The notes beneath the pieces are model-generated. The model saw nothing but the letters and a program-made list of their open reading frames with translations. It was not told the DNA's origin and did no database searches. Positions 24,794 to 38,998 of a stretch of 64,000 bases of DNA are shown piece after piece (the first letter of the stretch is position 1; each line of letters starts with the position of its first letter). Source of the DNA: Ctenosaura bakeri (Eukaryota; Chordata; Lepidosauria; Squamata; Iguanidae). The DNA lies in assembly GCA_948474755.1 (NCBI GenBank), contig CAOLHI010000653.1, positions 62,001-126,000 of the forward strand, written 5' to 3'. The position numbers were made by a program, and so were the translations under genes.

Positions 24794-27700
24794 GACGCAG
24801 TTCTGTGCTTTCCTTCTTAGCTTCTGATTACATAAATTTTTCTGCTTTTGTTAACTTTTCACGGCTGCCTTTCTTTACAGATAAAGGGAGGGCAGCGTGA
24901 GAACCTGGGGCTGCATATGGCCCCGTCAAGGCTGCTTTTTTCCAGCCCTCACCCTCTCCAGGTTCTCTGGACTTTCTTTTCTGGGATAGGAAAAAGAAGG
25001 AATTCATGTTCCTGGAAACAAGTTTGCAGGCTCCCACTTCTCTAAAAAACAAACAAACTTTTTTCCAAAACCAGAAGTAGGTTCCTGGCTATATCCACTT
25101 AGGGGCTGGTTCTTATTTATCTCTTTTGTCATTTATTTTTATATTTTTGGCAGTCCGTGCAGTCTTGGTAGAGTTAACTGCCCCCTGGACACACAACTTC
25201 AGTTGCTTGAGTGTGCTCTAGATCATATTCAGCAAAGGTACAGCTGCCAAGATGGAGAATATAAACACAAAGGCCACAATCCAGGCAAACTTTCTTTGTA
25301 ACTAACTCCCAGTGAAGCTTTGAAATAAGCCACATCTAATTTAAGTCCTGCTACTTTCACTGGGGCTTAAAGTTAGCTGTGATTTGGCTTGTTTCACTGG
25401 TTTCAGTGAAATTTAGTTAAAATAGCTTTCAGCTGGATCATGACTTTCTGACACACATACTTCTGTTTCAATATTGAATTGTTTTTCCTTTTAGAGTATA
25501 AATAATCCTGCCCCTTATTTGCTCCTGCCTTCTTTAGACTTTATCTCCTCAGTTTTTGCAGAAATGACCATAATTTTTCAGTCAAAACGTGATTTCTTTG
25601 GAACAATATTTGTAATGTTCAAGCAAACTGTGGGGAGGGTTGCGTGATGACTATTATAGCTGTTTGCCTATGAGCCAGATTTTCAGAATTAGTCTTCTAT
25701 GCTTGCCTTTGAGGCAGCCCTGTAAAAGTGTTGCTATTGTGTTTGTAGGACAAATGAGGAGACTAAAACTTTAGTTTTTTGGGGGGACTTTGCAGTTCAA
25801 ACTTCATGGAGTCCACAGAATAAGCTTTCAGTCTGTTGCTTCAGCCCTACTCTCTACTTCATTTAGGGTGTATCATCATTTGCAGTTGTGATTACTTTGA
25901 ATTTAGATTAGGATTGTGAAGCAGTCTTGTTAAATTGCTCTGTCTAGATGTCTCAGTGGATTGAGGAAGCTCATTAACACCTAGAGATTTCTCACTTCTT
26001 GTACAACAGAACATGAGAGAATTTACCTTCTTCTTGACTCCCCCGCCACAAGACTATTAAGTGGCCTAGAGAGGGTGAGGAAACAGCAAGTGATCACCCA
26101 GCTATGTCCCTGTATGTAAACGCAGAATAATGAAGGCTTCCTTCAGGACCTGCTCAGTGGTCCTTGTGAATGACATTGTCATTCTACATTTGGCTATGGA
26201 AATATAGCCATGTGATTGTTAGTGGCCCAAGGAGGTCTAAGAGACAGCTAACCAGAAGTGCTAAGGGGTGCCTTTATGGAAAGAAAAAGTAATCTTGTAC
26301 AAGAGGACATCTGCAGTTGTATATTGGACTTTGGCTTGCATATGTCAACAATAGGATGCCATTATCATATTTAGAGCCTAATCACGTGACACATCAGGTT
26401 GTATATAGGCCTTCCAGGACCCATGCCCAGCCATTTTGAATCTGTCTGCCCTACAACCTACCTGCCCCATATTGTTTTAAGACATATAAGAGATTGCTCT
26501 GGGCATATGCTGGTTGCCCATCTGTGCAGTCAGAATGATTTTTTTCTTAGTCATTGTTGCTTGTTTTCTCACTTTCTTCATGGACTTCTGTTGTGCATTT
26601 TCTGTATAGTGGTAGGACATGTGCAGTTGATAGAGTAGTTATGCAGTTCTTTTTTGTTGGCTCATCACACTGGTTGGGTGTGAATGTGAAGTAGAAGGAG
26701 AATCTGGAGCACCCTACATTGTTAAGAGGCCATGCTGGGGGTGGAACTGGAAGGATGATGTGAAGTGGGCTATATCTTCCAGTTTGGACAACCACAAGAT
26801 TGGCATGCCTTTGACTGCCTGCTAGCAGGGATTGGCTAATCCCTTGGTGACCATGGCCCCTTTTGGTCAAGGCATCTTTCTGTGGCCCAGACCTGCTTGG
26901 CAGGGCCTGTGTAGCCCTTTCAGCATAGGGGCTCCCCCACTCCCTTCACATGGTATTAATTCCTGTTATGCATTAACAAATAGAAGTTGTGCACTAATAT
27001 TTTCTCCATGAGTTTTTTGTGTCTTCCTGGGTGCAGTTGTATTTCACCTATTTCTCCTTGAACTTCGCTTGCCCCTCTTATTATGCTCAGGCCACTCCAT
27101 CTGTTTCTGGCTATCATGCCTTGACTTGTAGACTTCTCAAAGAAATTCATTGGACTTCTGGATGGATCCAGCAGGGTGGTTCTTGTGTTCTTTTATGAAT
27201 TAATTACTTGTGCTGGAGTAAATGTAGCCATAATTGCATGTGGCTATTTAAGCTGTCTTCAGTTGTATAGGACCTGCTGCATCATAATATTTTCCCATGC
27301 TATTTTAGTAATTTATTTTATATTTATAATCCATACTATATAATATGCTCTTGGGGTGGCATGCAATAAAATCAGTTTAATGGATTTAAAGAACAAATGT
27401 TAAAAAAAATTGACTAAATGTCACAAGTCCCAGGTCATGTTGGAGAAGCAGACTGTTCAGCTTCTTCTAACACCCTTGTTGTGTCCCAGTTTCAACATGA
27501 CCAGAAGTTTCTGGGGTTATATATGCAAACCGTGCTGGAAGAAAGAGCACCATGTAGTTCCTGCAACATCAAGAGAGTACCTGCAAGCCATCCTACAGAT
27601 GGAAAATGAGGTGGTAGAATTCTAGACTGCCTCACAGTAGATTGCAAGTAGAGTGTTACGTTACTGAATGCTCTTTCATGCATCATGCTCTCTACCTCGA

Positions 27701-27831
27701 GTCAAATTTTGGTACGTAAAAGGCTAACATTGTTTGCTCCTAGATGTGCTAAATTGCTACAAATTGGAAGCTTTAAAAAAAAAAACCCAGTTTGATTGGA
27801 ATCCTGCCTCTGGCACTTGAATGAGGGCTGA

Positions 27832-28047
<216 letters not shown>

Positions 28048-30375
28048 GCCGAACTTGTCGATGAGGCTGTTGGTATCTATGCAACTTTCTGGTGACTCAA
28101 GCATATACATTCAATTAGAATTAGCTAAATGTTTGTGTATGAACGCTCCATTTTAAAACAGGAAAAAAGAATAAAAGAAACTGGAATTGTATATTTTGTA
28201 TATTTATGAGGAAACAGGAAAGACACTGTGTTGCAATACTTGGATTGTTTCACCAATTTACAGCCATGTGGCTTATTCTTCATGTATTTGATTTTAGTTT
28301 CCCCATCAGGTTTCATCTCAGGGTTGTCTCCCCTGTTATATATTTTGCAGATATGGATTTGTCATTTCCATGTGTTCATCTGCAAAAATGCGTTGTCAGA
28401 ATTATTCATGCTTCCAGCTTCTATGCAGATCCTTGAAGCTGTTTGCCAGACTTGGGACCTTCACACATTTGTCTAGGACCTGAGATTTTGTAGTTAGTGG
28501 CTATGTTTACACTGTGTTTTCACCCAAGAATTATGCCTTAATAAGAAGGTGAACTATTAGTGGAATGATATTTACAGCCTTTCTCTCCTGCTTTGCCCTT
28601 CCTTGTACATGAGTGAGTAAGCCAGCCAGTGTTTATTGTGTCCAAACAGGCTAGGATCACAGACAGATTTTTTTTAACCAGTGTCTATTTTTGGTTCACT
28701 AATCCTGGTTTATATGGGTGCAATAAATTGTAATCCCTAGTTTGGATGTCATACATAGAGTACTCTTTGCTGGTTGGCTTACCCTTCTACAAAGGGAAGG
28801 ACGATGCAGAAGCAAATGGGCCCTACACACTTGGTCGGATTCAGGCCTGTGAAACCAACATTCATGGCTTAAAACAGGATGGGCAATTTGTGTTCCCTGC
28901 ACCTTTCTGGATTTCATTGCGAAGCATTCCTCATTGTTATAGTGATGTGCACTGAAGTCTAGCAGCTTCTAGAGAGTCTCAAGTTGCCTACTCCTTGCGT
29001 ACTGTGATGTGTGAATTCAACCATACCACTCAATGGATTATGAAAAGTCAAATATTTTCTTATGTGTGAATTCTCAAATGACTTAGGACATACGTACAGT
29101 ACTGATGTAACCTGAATGCTAATTCATGTTCCCAAGGGACTCAGCACTTTTTGTGATAAAGGCCATACCAAGTCTATATCCCCAGAAAACTTTGGAAGAA
29201 ATGGCAGTTAATTGGTATAAAAGACATCATAAATTTGTCATATAGATATGCCCTAGCTTATGTCTGCAAAACCACAACACAGGAAGCATGTGTCTCAATC
29301 TAAGTATTATGTCTCAGAAGCTCTAGTATCTATATTTTTAGTGTGCTGACTGAAACACTCTTACTGTAGTGAGCAGTGTTTAAGAAGATACAATTTAATT
29401 TGAATTTACAGGCTAATGAATCTAGAGGACAAGCCACAATTTTATTTTCTGCCAGAATTTTACTGGATGTTTCAATACATGTGTTTTATTTTTTTTTCTG
29501 TGGAGATGAAATATATATAGACAAATTCATAAATAGCCATAGAACAAAATGTTCTGTATGTTGCATGTTTGCTATGACAAAGATTTTGTAAATATGCAAA
29601 TCGGCTTTTAATGTTTTATGACCATTTTTTTTTCTAGAAATCAACTGGGAAAAGTAGCAGGCATCTTACAACTGTTTAATATGGCACATCTAAAATCCAG
29701 CCATTTTCAAATACCTCTCAAAATGGTACCACCATAGTTTGATAATCAGATAGCCCTTCAAACACTTTCTTCAAATAGGTGTGATGCACTGAAATATTCA
29801 AAACAAGATCAAGGGGTTTTTCCCCCCTAAATGTTTAAAAGGACAAAATATTTGAAAAATAGAGACTGTTAAGTAACTGTCAGAAGCTAAAATAACAAGG
29901 TTGGCTATGATACATAATGCTAAACCTCTTACTATAAGCTAAACTTAATATTGCTTTAAAAAGAAGGATTTAGAATGTGGTTTTAGAAAAGCAAAAACAC
30001 TAAGCTGGTTCAACACTAGCACAATCTAATTCCATGCGGATTTCCTCCCCCCTCTCCACATTCAGCTGTACCACAGCCAGGGCCCTGTAGATGTAGACCA
30101 TTCAAAGAAGCTGCAGTTACATGGACCCACTGTTTGGGGGTTGGATGAGGAAAGAGCTAGTAGTCAAATGCATCCTATCAGATTAAAAACACAGCATTGT
30201 TTGTGTATGCAATTCCCTGCCCCGTCCAGTGATACCTTGTGCTGAAACCTTCTATGTATTTATCGATGTAATATGTATAGTTGGATCTGGGAGATGTGTA
30301 GCTTTCCAAAAGGTAAAGAATATTGTAATTTTAAATAATTTCTGTAATTAAAATATAAACAGTTTTTTTTAAAAA
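28048..30375 (+). other. KLF5: KLF5 3' untranslated region (end estimated)
   Basis: The sequence after the stop is AT-rich and contains none of the SINE or MITE families seen on both sides, which suggests constraint. AATAAA occurs at 28170-28175 and 28722-28727, and ATTAAA at 30347-30352 just before a T/A-rich tract. The last is my preferred main polyadenylation signal, giving a UTR of about 2.3 kb. The signal only 123 nt after the stop could give a short isoform. The end is inferred, not observed. Confidence 0.6.
30347..30352 (+). terminator. Candidate KLF5 polyadenylation signal ATTAAA
   Basis: ATTAAA is a common AATAAA variant. It is followed within 30 nt by T-rich then A-rich sequence, and interspersed repeats resume downstream from about 30,617. 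Alternative signals are at 28170 and 28722. Confidence 0.45.
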
Positions 30376-30616
30376 AAAATTGCTGTGCATATAAGTTGTA
30401 ACACCAAGAGAGAAAATTCTCTTTGGTGGAATTTAGCTCAAATTGTCCCAGTTCAAGTTGGGTCAAGAGTCCAGGTGGCAGATTTATGCACATATTTAAC
30501 GTCCTTGCCTGTCTTACCACACCTCTACACCTGTTCCTCTAAGTATTTCTACTGAAATTGATAGAAAAACACTACAGTTTTGAATGCGTCTTCTTATGTA
30601 TAAGGACAGACAAATC

Positions 30617-30711
30617 CAGAGCTTGGGCAAGTTATTGCTTTGGACTATAATACCATAGCTATTGGCCAAGATTGTTGAACAATTCTGCTGGTCTTAGTTC
30701 AAAATATAGGC
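30617..30711. mobile_element. hAT-like MITE ('cagagcttggaaaagtta' family)
   Basis: ccagagcttgggcaagttattgctttggactataat is the left terminus of the family seen at 40457 and 47646. The right end is decayed (cttagttcaaaatata). Confidence 0.5.
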
Positions 30712-32822
30712 AAATTCTGCAGCAGAGCCACAGCCATGATGTCATGACTATACTCCATCTTCTGATCCGACTCTGGAACCCGACCTTAAAATCCAGCCAT
30801 CTACATGGAGGGATTGAGTGATGCTAAACTGGCAAGCATGGTGCTGAAGGAAGATGCATCCAGCCCCCTCCTACCAGCAAGCCACGGTGCATCAAGGAGT
30901 TGCAACAGGGTCCATGCTTCTTCCCATTGCATTGTGGCTCATTGGCAGAATGGGCAGGGCATGTCATCCATCAGCACTCCATTCACCAGCACCACAGACC
31001 TCCACCCCTTGTTGTGGCTTGATGGACTGCAAGGTGGGTTTCAAGAGTATTTACAACTATAGCAAGAGTACCACAAGCATAAATAGGAATAGAAAACAGT
31101 TACAAGGTGGTAAATCTAACAACATAATAACTGATTAACAGGATGCCAGCCATAATTTCCAAGCTCTGTAGAAATCCATGGTTGTGGTTCCATGTGATGC
31201 TTAGCATAGACACATTAAGATGGTGATAAAGGCAGCTATAAAATTGTCAAAAGGCAGAATAAAATGATGAACTGCAAACCAGTGCTGAAATAGTAATTAA
31301 TTAAGACAAAAGTGCTCAGTGTGTTTTAACATTTTGCCTTTAAGGATAATACTGCTTCCCATTCTCATGTTTCAAAATGATCCCTCAGAGTTCTGTTTAA
31401 AGTGTAAATCAAAATCATACCTTTTCAGCATAAGATTTTATAGATTACAAGAAATTTCAGAGGCAGAAATAGCGAAGAAGTGGCAGAACAACAGAATGAA
31501 GCAGTTAATGAGACGTTTAAGAACAAGGACTGTTGAGAGTAAAGAAAGCAAGAAGCAACTCCCACTTTGTTCAGTGAGGCTGACTCCCTAGTATTTAGGA
31601 TTAATATATCCCAGTTCATAGTAGCTGGAAACAATTTTGCGGGTTTGAAACAGACAAACCTTGCTATTTCTGGGTTTGGTGATCACAGTGAATGATTTTT
31701 CTCTTTGGAATCAGTGACACTCCTCACACACAGAAAAACTGGGCTGTAGGTGATTATCTTATGAATTCTTTTCTTCTCTCTCCCCATTCTGTTCATAGAA
31801 CAGAATCAATCTTCTTGAATATGGGCACTCTCAAGTCTCATGTAATATCTAGTAAGCCAAAACTAATGGCCTTTTTATAAATTGTTGTGCTTTTGTTATT
31901 TTTATTTCCCTTATTAAAGATCAGGATCACATATATGCCCTTTAATTCTCTAAAGACAATTCTGTTTGTCTAGGGCATATTGACTGGACATTTTAGTGAA
32001 TACAGTACACAATTAGAGAACCAGTACTCTGAAAGCGCACTTTCTTATCTAACTTTGAGAATGTGTTGAATCACATTCCTTGAAGACCTGTGGTCAAAAC
32101 ACACTGAAACATTCTTATTCAGTTCCGTAGTTCTCCATATGGCACTGGGTTGAAGATGTGTCACATATGAATACCAGAATTTTCATATGTGTACTGCAAG
32201 CACTGCTGGCTTCAGTTGTCAGACAGGAATGAGGCAGAACTAGAGTCACAGGCATTTTGGCATAAATACTGAAGATCCTCATTAAGGATGGATCAAAGAA
32301 ATTGTGGCCTTTCAGGCACCCAGAATTAAGTCAAAGGATAAGAGCTGTGTTTTCACATGTTCTGCATTCTGTATGTCTTTTGTCACAGAACATTTGAACT
32401 AGGAGTATGGACTTCAGCTCCCATTAACTCTACACAATATGGCTGATGGTAAGGTATTATTGGAGTTAGACCACAAAACATCTGGAGGACCAAAGATTCC
32501 TATCTACTGTGCTATACCTTGCAAAGTTATAGCAGAGGATTATAGAACATGCTTTAGGAGTGAGACTCTTGGACAGGACTGATGGGTGTCACTGTTGCCC
32601 CAGTGAATTCCAATCAATATTCCTGCATTTTACAGGGAAAGATCAGTAACAGGAAAGGCATACAGAAAGCTGCCTTCCTTGAAGCTTGATTGCCATTCTT
32701 GGTTTTCTCATTGATAAGCCTCTTGTTATATTTCTGAGGAGAGGTCTACAGAAAATAGAAAATTGAAGTCTTACCCTTCATTGCCAATCAGGGATTTGGC
32801 CTGTGGTATTTTAACTCCCAGC

Positions 32823-33016
32823 CAGCATAGTGTAGTAGTTTGAGCACTGGACGATTAGCCTGGAGAGGAGTGTTCAATTCCTCATTCAGCCCTGGAAACC
32901 CACTGGGTGACCTTGGGTGCATTGTGTGCTCTCAGCCCTAGAAAAGCTCATGATAGGTTTTCCTTAAGTTTGCCGTAAGTAGGAAATGACTAGAAGGCAC
33001 ACAACAGCAAAAACAT
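32823..33016 (+). mobile_element. Sauria-type tRNA-derived SINE
   Basis: The head (gcatagtgtagtagtttgagcactggacgattagcctggagaggagtgttcaattcc) is tRNA-like with box B. The body is ctggaaacccactgggtgaccttggg. The BovB-like tail is gccgtaagtaggaaatgactagaaggcacacaacagc. Confidence 0.85.
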
Positions 33017-33189
33017 AAAAGGGTGTAAACAAGAGCCCAGTTGCATAATATGGTCAGATGATTCTTCAGCACACCTAAGCAATCCATGCACACACAGGTT
33101 GAGATGCTGATAGAATCAACTTGCATGGCAAGCTCTAAATATGAAGAAATATGCCTTCTTAGAAACTCTGGCTCAGACTTGTTAAAAAT

Positions 33190-33360
33190 CCTCTGTTCAT
33201 TTGTTCCTTGCAGTGCTATCTTAAGAGAGGTAGGGAATTTTTGGCTCTCTTGCTGATTTGGATTAGGGCTCCCATAATCTTTTAACACATTGGCTAAGCT
33301 GGCAAGCAGTTCTGGGAGCTGAAATGTAAAACATCTGGAAGGCCAGTGGTTCTTCATCTC
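33190..33360. mobile_element. hAT-like MITE copy
   Basis: ggctcccataatcttttaacacattggctaagctggcaagcagttctgggagctgaaatgtaaaacatctggaaggccagtggttctt ends with the 'agtggttct' terminus of the family seen at 59437. The left limit is uncertain. Confidence 0.45.
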
Positions 33361-33789
33361 TGACTCAGCAGTAAGTCCCCACTGTGGTCAATGGGGCATA
33401 TGCCCACGTGGCTTATGTAGAGGATTATAGGTGTAGCCACTCCAGGATGTACTTAATTGTAGGATCTGATGCTCCCACCACTGATCTCATACTAAGTATG
33501 GTCTGGGAATATGATGGGGCTGGAAAGGAGTGATAGCCAAATGGGCTTGTATTTTGCAGGGTGGTGGTGGTGGAAGGAGGTGGTGGTTTCTAATGCTGTA
33601 CGCAGAGCTGTGCTGGAACAAAGCAAGAAGCTCAGAAGCCCTTTCACATGCTGGCAGGGCCTTTCTGTGTACAGCTCTGAGCTGTCACTGAGCTGTACTA
33701 TCATGCTGTTAACCAAAGGGTAGAAATTAAAGTAAATGAACAACATGCCAAAAAAGAGAAAAATCTCAAAGCAAAACTTTGTTCAGGCT

Positions 33790-34165
33790 ATCTTGCCTCA
33801 TTTATTTATTTTTGTGGTATATGGTAGAAATTTTTAGAACACAATTTTCCATAAACTTGATAAATTAATGTTGTTTGTTATAGCTTTTTTTTTTTAGCAT
33901 TGCTCTGAATTGTAAATAAATTATGGAAAAAGATGTACATTTTTTTTATAAAGCTTCAAATGTTTAATCCTGGAAACACTCAAGCATATCTTGGTTGCTG
34001 TTTTGCTGCTTTATCCCCAACCCCCCTCTTTTTCTCTCCTTGTCCATATTTTTGTATGGTGATATATCCTATGCAAATGACTGAGCAAACAGCTATATTG
34101 TTGTTAAGATTGAAATGGTTTATATATAAAAAGACAATTTTTTGACAATAAAAAAGTGCCTAAAA
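33790..34165 (+). other. 3'UTR-like AT-rich segment with AU-rich element and AATAAA
   Basis: The segment contains ATTTATTTATTT at about 33800, has no repeat family I recognise, and ends with AATAAA at 34147-34152. It could be a distal end of an extended KLF5 3'UTR, or simply AT-rich intergenic DNA. Repeats at 30617 and 32823 lie between it and the main UTR. Confidence 0.25.
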
Positions 34166-34234
34166 GCATTCCACTGTTATGTGTATGGAAATGTGGTCAA
34201 TGTTCTGATAATATTCTCAGTTCATCAGCCTGGG

Positions 34235-34370
34235 GTGCAGAGATTAGCAACTGTGGCCCTTCATATTTTTTGCCTTACATCTTCCATCAGTTTCTGCCAG
34301 CATAGTCAAAAGAGGAGGGACTATGGGAGTTGTAGTGCAAAACATCTGAAGAGCCACCATTCTCCATTTC
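34235..34370. mobile_element. hAT-like MITE, near-complete
   Basis: gagattagcaactgtggcccttcatattttttgcc at the left and actatgggagttgtagtgcaaaacatctgaagagccaccattctcc at the right are inverted in content. catcttccatcagtttctgccagcatagtc sits in the centre. Confidence 0.6.
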
Positions 34371-35029
34371 TTCTGTTAAGGGGTCTCTAGTTCTTTAACT
34401 GTGTGTCTGTGTTAAAGGAGTAATTGTCAAACACAGCTGGGACATACCAACAGCCATGTGCAGTTGAACTTTCTTGTGAGCCCAAGGTATCCATGTACAG
34501 CTCATACATTCAGCTAGCTTTAGAAACATTTTTGCTGCCTCAGCTTGTGAAATATGGTAGCATTCCATTGCACTGGAGTCTGCAACAGTTCCAGATTTGT
34601 ATTCTTGATGACAAAACACATTTCTCCCAGACCCAACACTATTATATGCGTGAATGGTAAAGTCACATTTGCCTGCATTCTATCATATATATGGGTTGTT
34701 GTTTGCTACTTTTATGAAATAAACTTCACTTTCATGGGGTAGTGCTCTTCTTCATGTTGAGTAAAACAAGATATGCTCATCTCTCCCATCCACCAAGGAG
34801 ATAATCATGCACATGAAGGTGTTCCATATCAAGGTCTGATGAATGTCCCCCCCCATTAATAGAAATTTCAATAGATTGTCTGCTTTTTACACAATAAGCT
34901 CTATAAGAAAGCTAGGAGGAAGGCATGGCATGAACAGAAATGCCATCTGAGATAACAGAAGGATAGGAAACCACCTTAAATTAATGCATCTGGTTCATCC
35001 TGGTTTACTGTAGAGATAAGAAATGGATT

Positions 35030-35135
35030 GTCTTCCAGATGTTATTGAATTGCAACTCCCATTGTCCCTCAGCATTGGCTGAACTATCAAAGGCTGATGA
35101 GACTTCTCATCTAAAAAAGATTAGTTTTTCCACAC
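35030..35135. mobile_element. hAT-like MITE copy
   Basis: ttgtcttccagatgttattgaattgcaactcccattgtccctcagcattggctgaactatcaaaggctgatga is the same group as 7130-7275. Confidence 0.45.
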
Positions 35136-38100
35136 ATTCCCTGTCCCTGGTCCAGCAGTAGGTCAACACAATTTCAAACAGGAATCCTCAGACATCCTAG
35201 AGATGTCAGGGGCTGATCTTGGGAATTTTTGAATCCAATACATGCTGTCATCGAGCTGTAGCCCTTTTCATTTTTTTCTAGAAGTGAATAATTGTGTGTG
35301 GTTGATTCAGTTTGATTCAAAATTGCAAGCTATTGATATAGATCAGCTGCTGCATCCCTATAGAAGTCATTGCTCTTAATTTGTCATTTTCCAACCAGAA
35401 GAAGGTCAATCAAAATCATGGAAACATCAGACACTCCTGTTTTCTCAGATGAATTGCCCTGAGACATAATGACTGGCAGTATCCAGTCTGATACATGAAT
35501 GGACATAATCTTTCAGCAAATGGAATCTGACAACCTCAGCCTAATCTCAATGCCTGTGTTCATGTCAAGGAAGGTATGCTAGTCCCAAGTTGCTTGGCAG
35601 TACTAAGAATCGCCACTAAGACAAAATAGGAGAAAACTCATAATCTCTCTGAAGAACAGTTTTTGACTTCTGCTCATGTCTCTCCTAACATAATAGTACT
35701 CACTGTAATTGCTAATAATATTAGTCAGACCTTGGACTGAGTGTACCACCTGTGACTTTGCAAACTGTCTATGCCTTAAGCAACAGGTGCAAGAATGGAT
35801 GATGGAATGATGCAAACCGAATGTATTCATCACTTGCCATCTTAAGATGGCACTACTCCATTTGTTCTCTTTGACTCACAAAACATTTTGTGCTGCCAAA
35901 GCCATCAGTTCTGTGGGACAGTTTTTTTGTGGGCTCCATATTGGAATATTGTGGATTAAATTGTATATTTCAGGCCTGGATACCAGATGGCTGAGTGTTT
36001 TCCTCATCTCATTGGTGGCACATGATGCCAAGGGGATTTCCATTCTGTAGTCATGGGATTTTAGCTGTTCTTACTTAGCAGTCGTTCTTCTAACAGTTGT
36101 TTTAATATGATCCTTCACAGGATGAAGGATTTTTCCATATTCAGGAATGCCGTAAACGACTCTGTCATGTTTTTAATGCATTCTTTAGCTAGTAACAGAA
36201 CATATCTTGGAACCCTATGTAAAAGCTGGCCATTTTTCAGCTAGGTTTTATCATCTCAAGAGTTGGCAGTTTCCACATTTTGTTGAGTTTCCTTACCCCA
36301 TCAAGAAAAAAACTGCATGTGAATCTCCTAAACTTTTGTGATGGCAGAATAACTGTGAAGTTTCTCTTATTTGTTGGAGGTGATAAACTTGTTCATTTCT
36401 ATTAACCAGAATGAGATACTGAGTAGGATCCAAATGCCTACTTTTGGCAATAGGCATGCCTCATGAGATTAGATCTGAGGGATGATTGCTACTAAACCAG
36501 GATCCTCCATTCATACATGCAATTACAGATTAGCTTATGAGTTCCCACAGATATTGTGTTTCCAGCAGAAGGAAGTAAGGTGCCAAGCTAGGCCATGCAC
36601 AAAAGTGAAATCCATAGGCTTCTTACTTCAAAACATGAATTTTGCCAAGATCTGCTTCATTGTAATGGGAGTCCTAAGATCCACCAACCAAAACCCAGTA
36701 TAAAAAAGTGTCTATGTACATGTGTATAGAGTATGTACAGATGAATATACCTGTGAGCACACACTCAGCACAGGAATGGGTTTTCAGCACCAAAATAGAG
36801 CTTATAGTTCTATCATTCAGAATCAACCTATTGTTTTCCCTTCCCCTGAAGCCTTTCTGTTTCAATAGACTAACTGACGCTGTAATCCTAAAAATACATA
36901 TGTCAGAGTAAGCTATACTGAGTAGGAGTACTGAGTAAATACACGTAGGGCTACACTGCATGGGGTAGGGGAAAGAGGAAGGCTTTTAATTGTAACTTGT
37001 TAACAACCTTGATTAAAAAAAAAACCTTGGAGACCCCCCATTCCTTTTTTCACATGCAAGTAATCTCCCATTTTACTCCTCCTGCATACACACACAAACT
37101 TTGATACCAAGCAGCCAATGGTAGATCAAAACTCTCTTGCATTTTTTCTGTTGTTCAAGAATTGAGAGACAGAAATCCTTGTTGACCTGCTACATGTCAC
37201 CCAGAGATCTTGCGAAGACCCTTGTATTGGGTCTGTTTCAACAAATGTGAACAGATATTTGAAATAAAACAGGAAGACTAAATGTATATTTTCCGATCTT
37301 TGTTTGAAATTAGTGGGTCATAAAACTTCTAACTTTGGTTGGATTGTGTTCTAAAAAAAATAAGTTCAAACTAAATGTGATATTTTCCTTGCACTAAATG
37401 GGCATGTTAAAAAAAGGCAAATAGCAGCAGCTGTTTTGAGAATGATATATGTGATTATGACTGAGATCACAGCTGGTGGGGAAGCAGAGCTTAACCCCTT
37501 TCTCCCCTGCTGCAGTTATTGGTGTCAGTGGGGAATTTTCTTTCAATTCAAACTGTAGCTTCAAAAAAATTATTCTCACCAGGATGACAGAGAGAAGGGA
37601 AATGTTTGAAATCCTTCCCTACCTATCAGCAACTCCTCAAGATGTGGTTCTGTTTGAATTTTTAATGGATATATTAAATATATTTGGCATCCCTCTGCAC
37701 AATGTTAACACAAATTTAAAATCTATAGTGTGGGCAAATATGAGAGGTTCAAATAGATTTCTCAAAGTAATCAAATTGGCAAGGCAGAAGCTGAACAACA
37801 ACCCATCCCATGCCTGCTCACCCACCCACAAGATCTAGCAGAGAAAGAAATAAGCTTAGCTCTTTTTTAAAATTATATATAAAGTTATCTTTTCTTACAA
37901 TTTCTTGTGCATAATCAAATATATGATTTAATCAAATGATCTAATGGAGAAGAAAGAAGAAAGAGAATGGCTGCAGACTAGAGTGAGGCAGGAAGATAAC
38001 TGGGTATGGAAAAGCAAACAAATAGGAAATTGGAAAATCAACGACCAAAAATGTTGCTAAGAGTAACATAAAGCACTAGACTTTCTCGTATAACTGTCAT

Positions 38101-38665
38101 TCCATATATGGAAGCTTCCCTATCCCATCTTTGTTATGAAGATGGGATTCAGATCTTCTCGTCCTTCTAAAAAAGTTTGTACAAATGCTAAATGCCTTTG
38201 GGTTGTTAGGGGAATGGACTTACTTCATCTTTGAAATATTAACAGCAGCAATCAAATGAAATGTGAGCATTTTGTAGAGGACATACCGTGCCTCCGGATG
38301 TTTCAGCTAATTTCTGTGATATAAAAGGGCTTTTCAGTAGCCTCAAAGAAGCAAATTCTTACAAAGAGGAGAGAAACCTGATTATCAAATGATGTTAGCT
38401 GGTACCATCTGCAAATACATTAGTTACGGTGATTGCAAATGTTATTTTGTCTGAGCTGGGAGGCAGGGACTATGCATGTTTGGAGCATTATGCCTGGCAA
38501 CTGCTTGAGACCTAACCTGTTTGTGTCTGCTTTAATTTTGGACTTTAATTCCTTTTATAGTAAGGATTCTAATGAACACCTCTAATTAAACTATGCACAT
38601 GCCCTTGACTTCACCCAGAGCAGCAATTCACAAAATATGTGCCGCAATGAAGCAATTAAGGAGGC

Positions 38666-38724
38666 ATAACTGGGAGTAAGTCCTATTGAACTCTACTGGG
38701 CACAGGTGTATAGGATTGCACTAG
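38666..38724. repeat. 'gggagtaagtcctattgaac' repeat copy
   Basis: aactgggagtaagtcctattgaactctactgggcacaggtgtataggattgcact is the best-preserved half of the palindromic family noted at 1880. Confidence 0.55.
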
Positions 38725-38998
38725 AAGCACTGTGAGCCCAAATGAAATGCCCACCCACAGAAAAAAGCTACCTGCTCATCACTGGACACACATCAATGGT
38801 AAGTGAAGTCAGTGGGGCAGTGAATACATTTTGGATATTAGCTGGAACTAATAACAACATGGATGGTTAGATCTTTCTGTATAATTCCTAAAGCCTCCTT
38901 GCAGCACAGAAGAGAGATCGAACTGATTGGAGATAAAGGCAGCACAAAAGCTAGTTTGCTGGCGTGGGGGCTGTATTTTACCCATCATCGCTATGCAT

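Noticed and set aside
32938..33357. 139-residue minus-strand open frame
   Set aside because: It is composed of the 3' end of a Sauria SINE plus a MITE (33190-33360); no protein family features.
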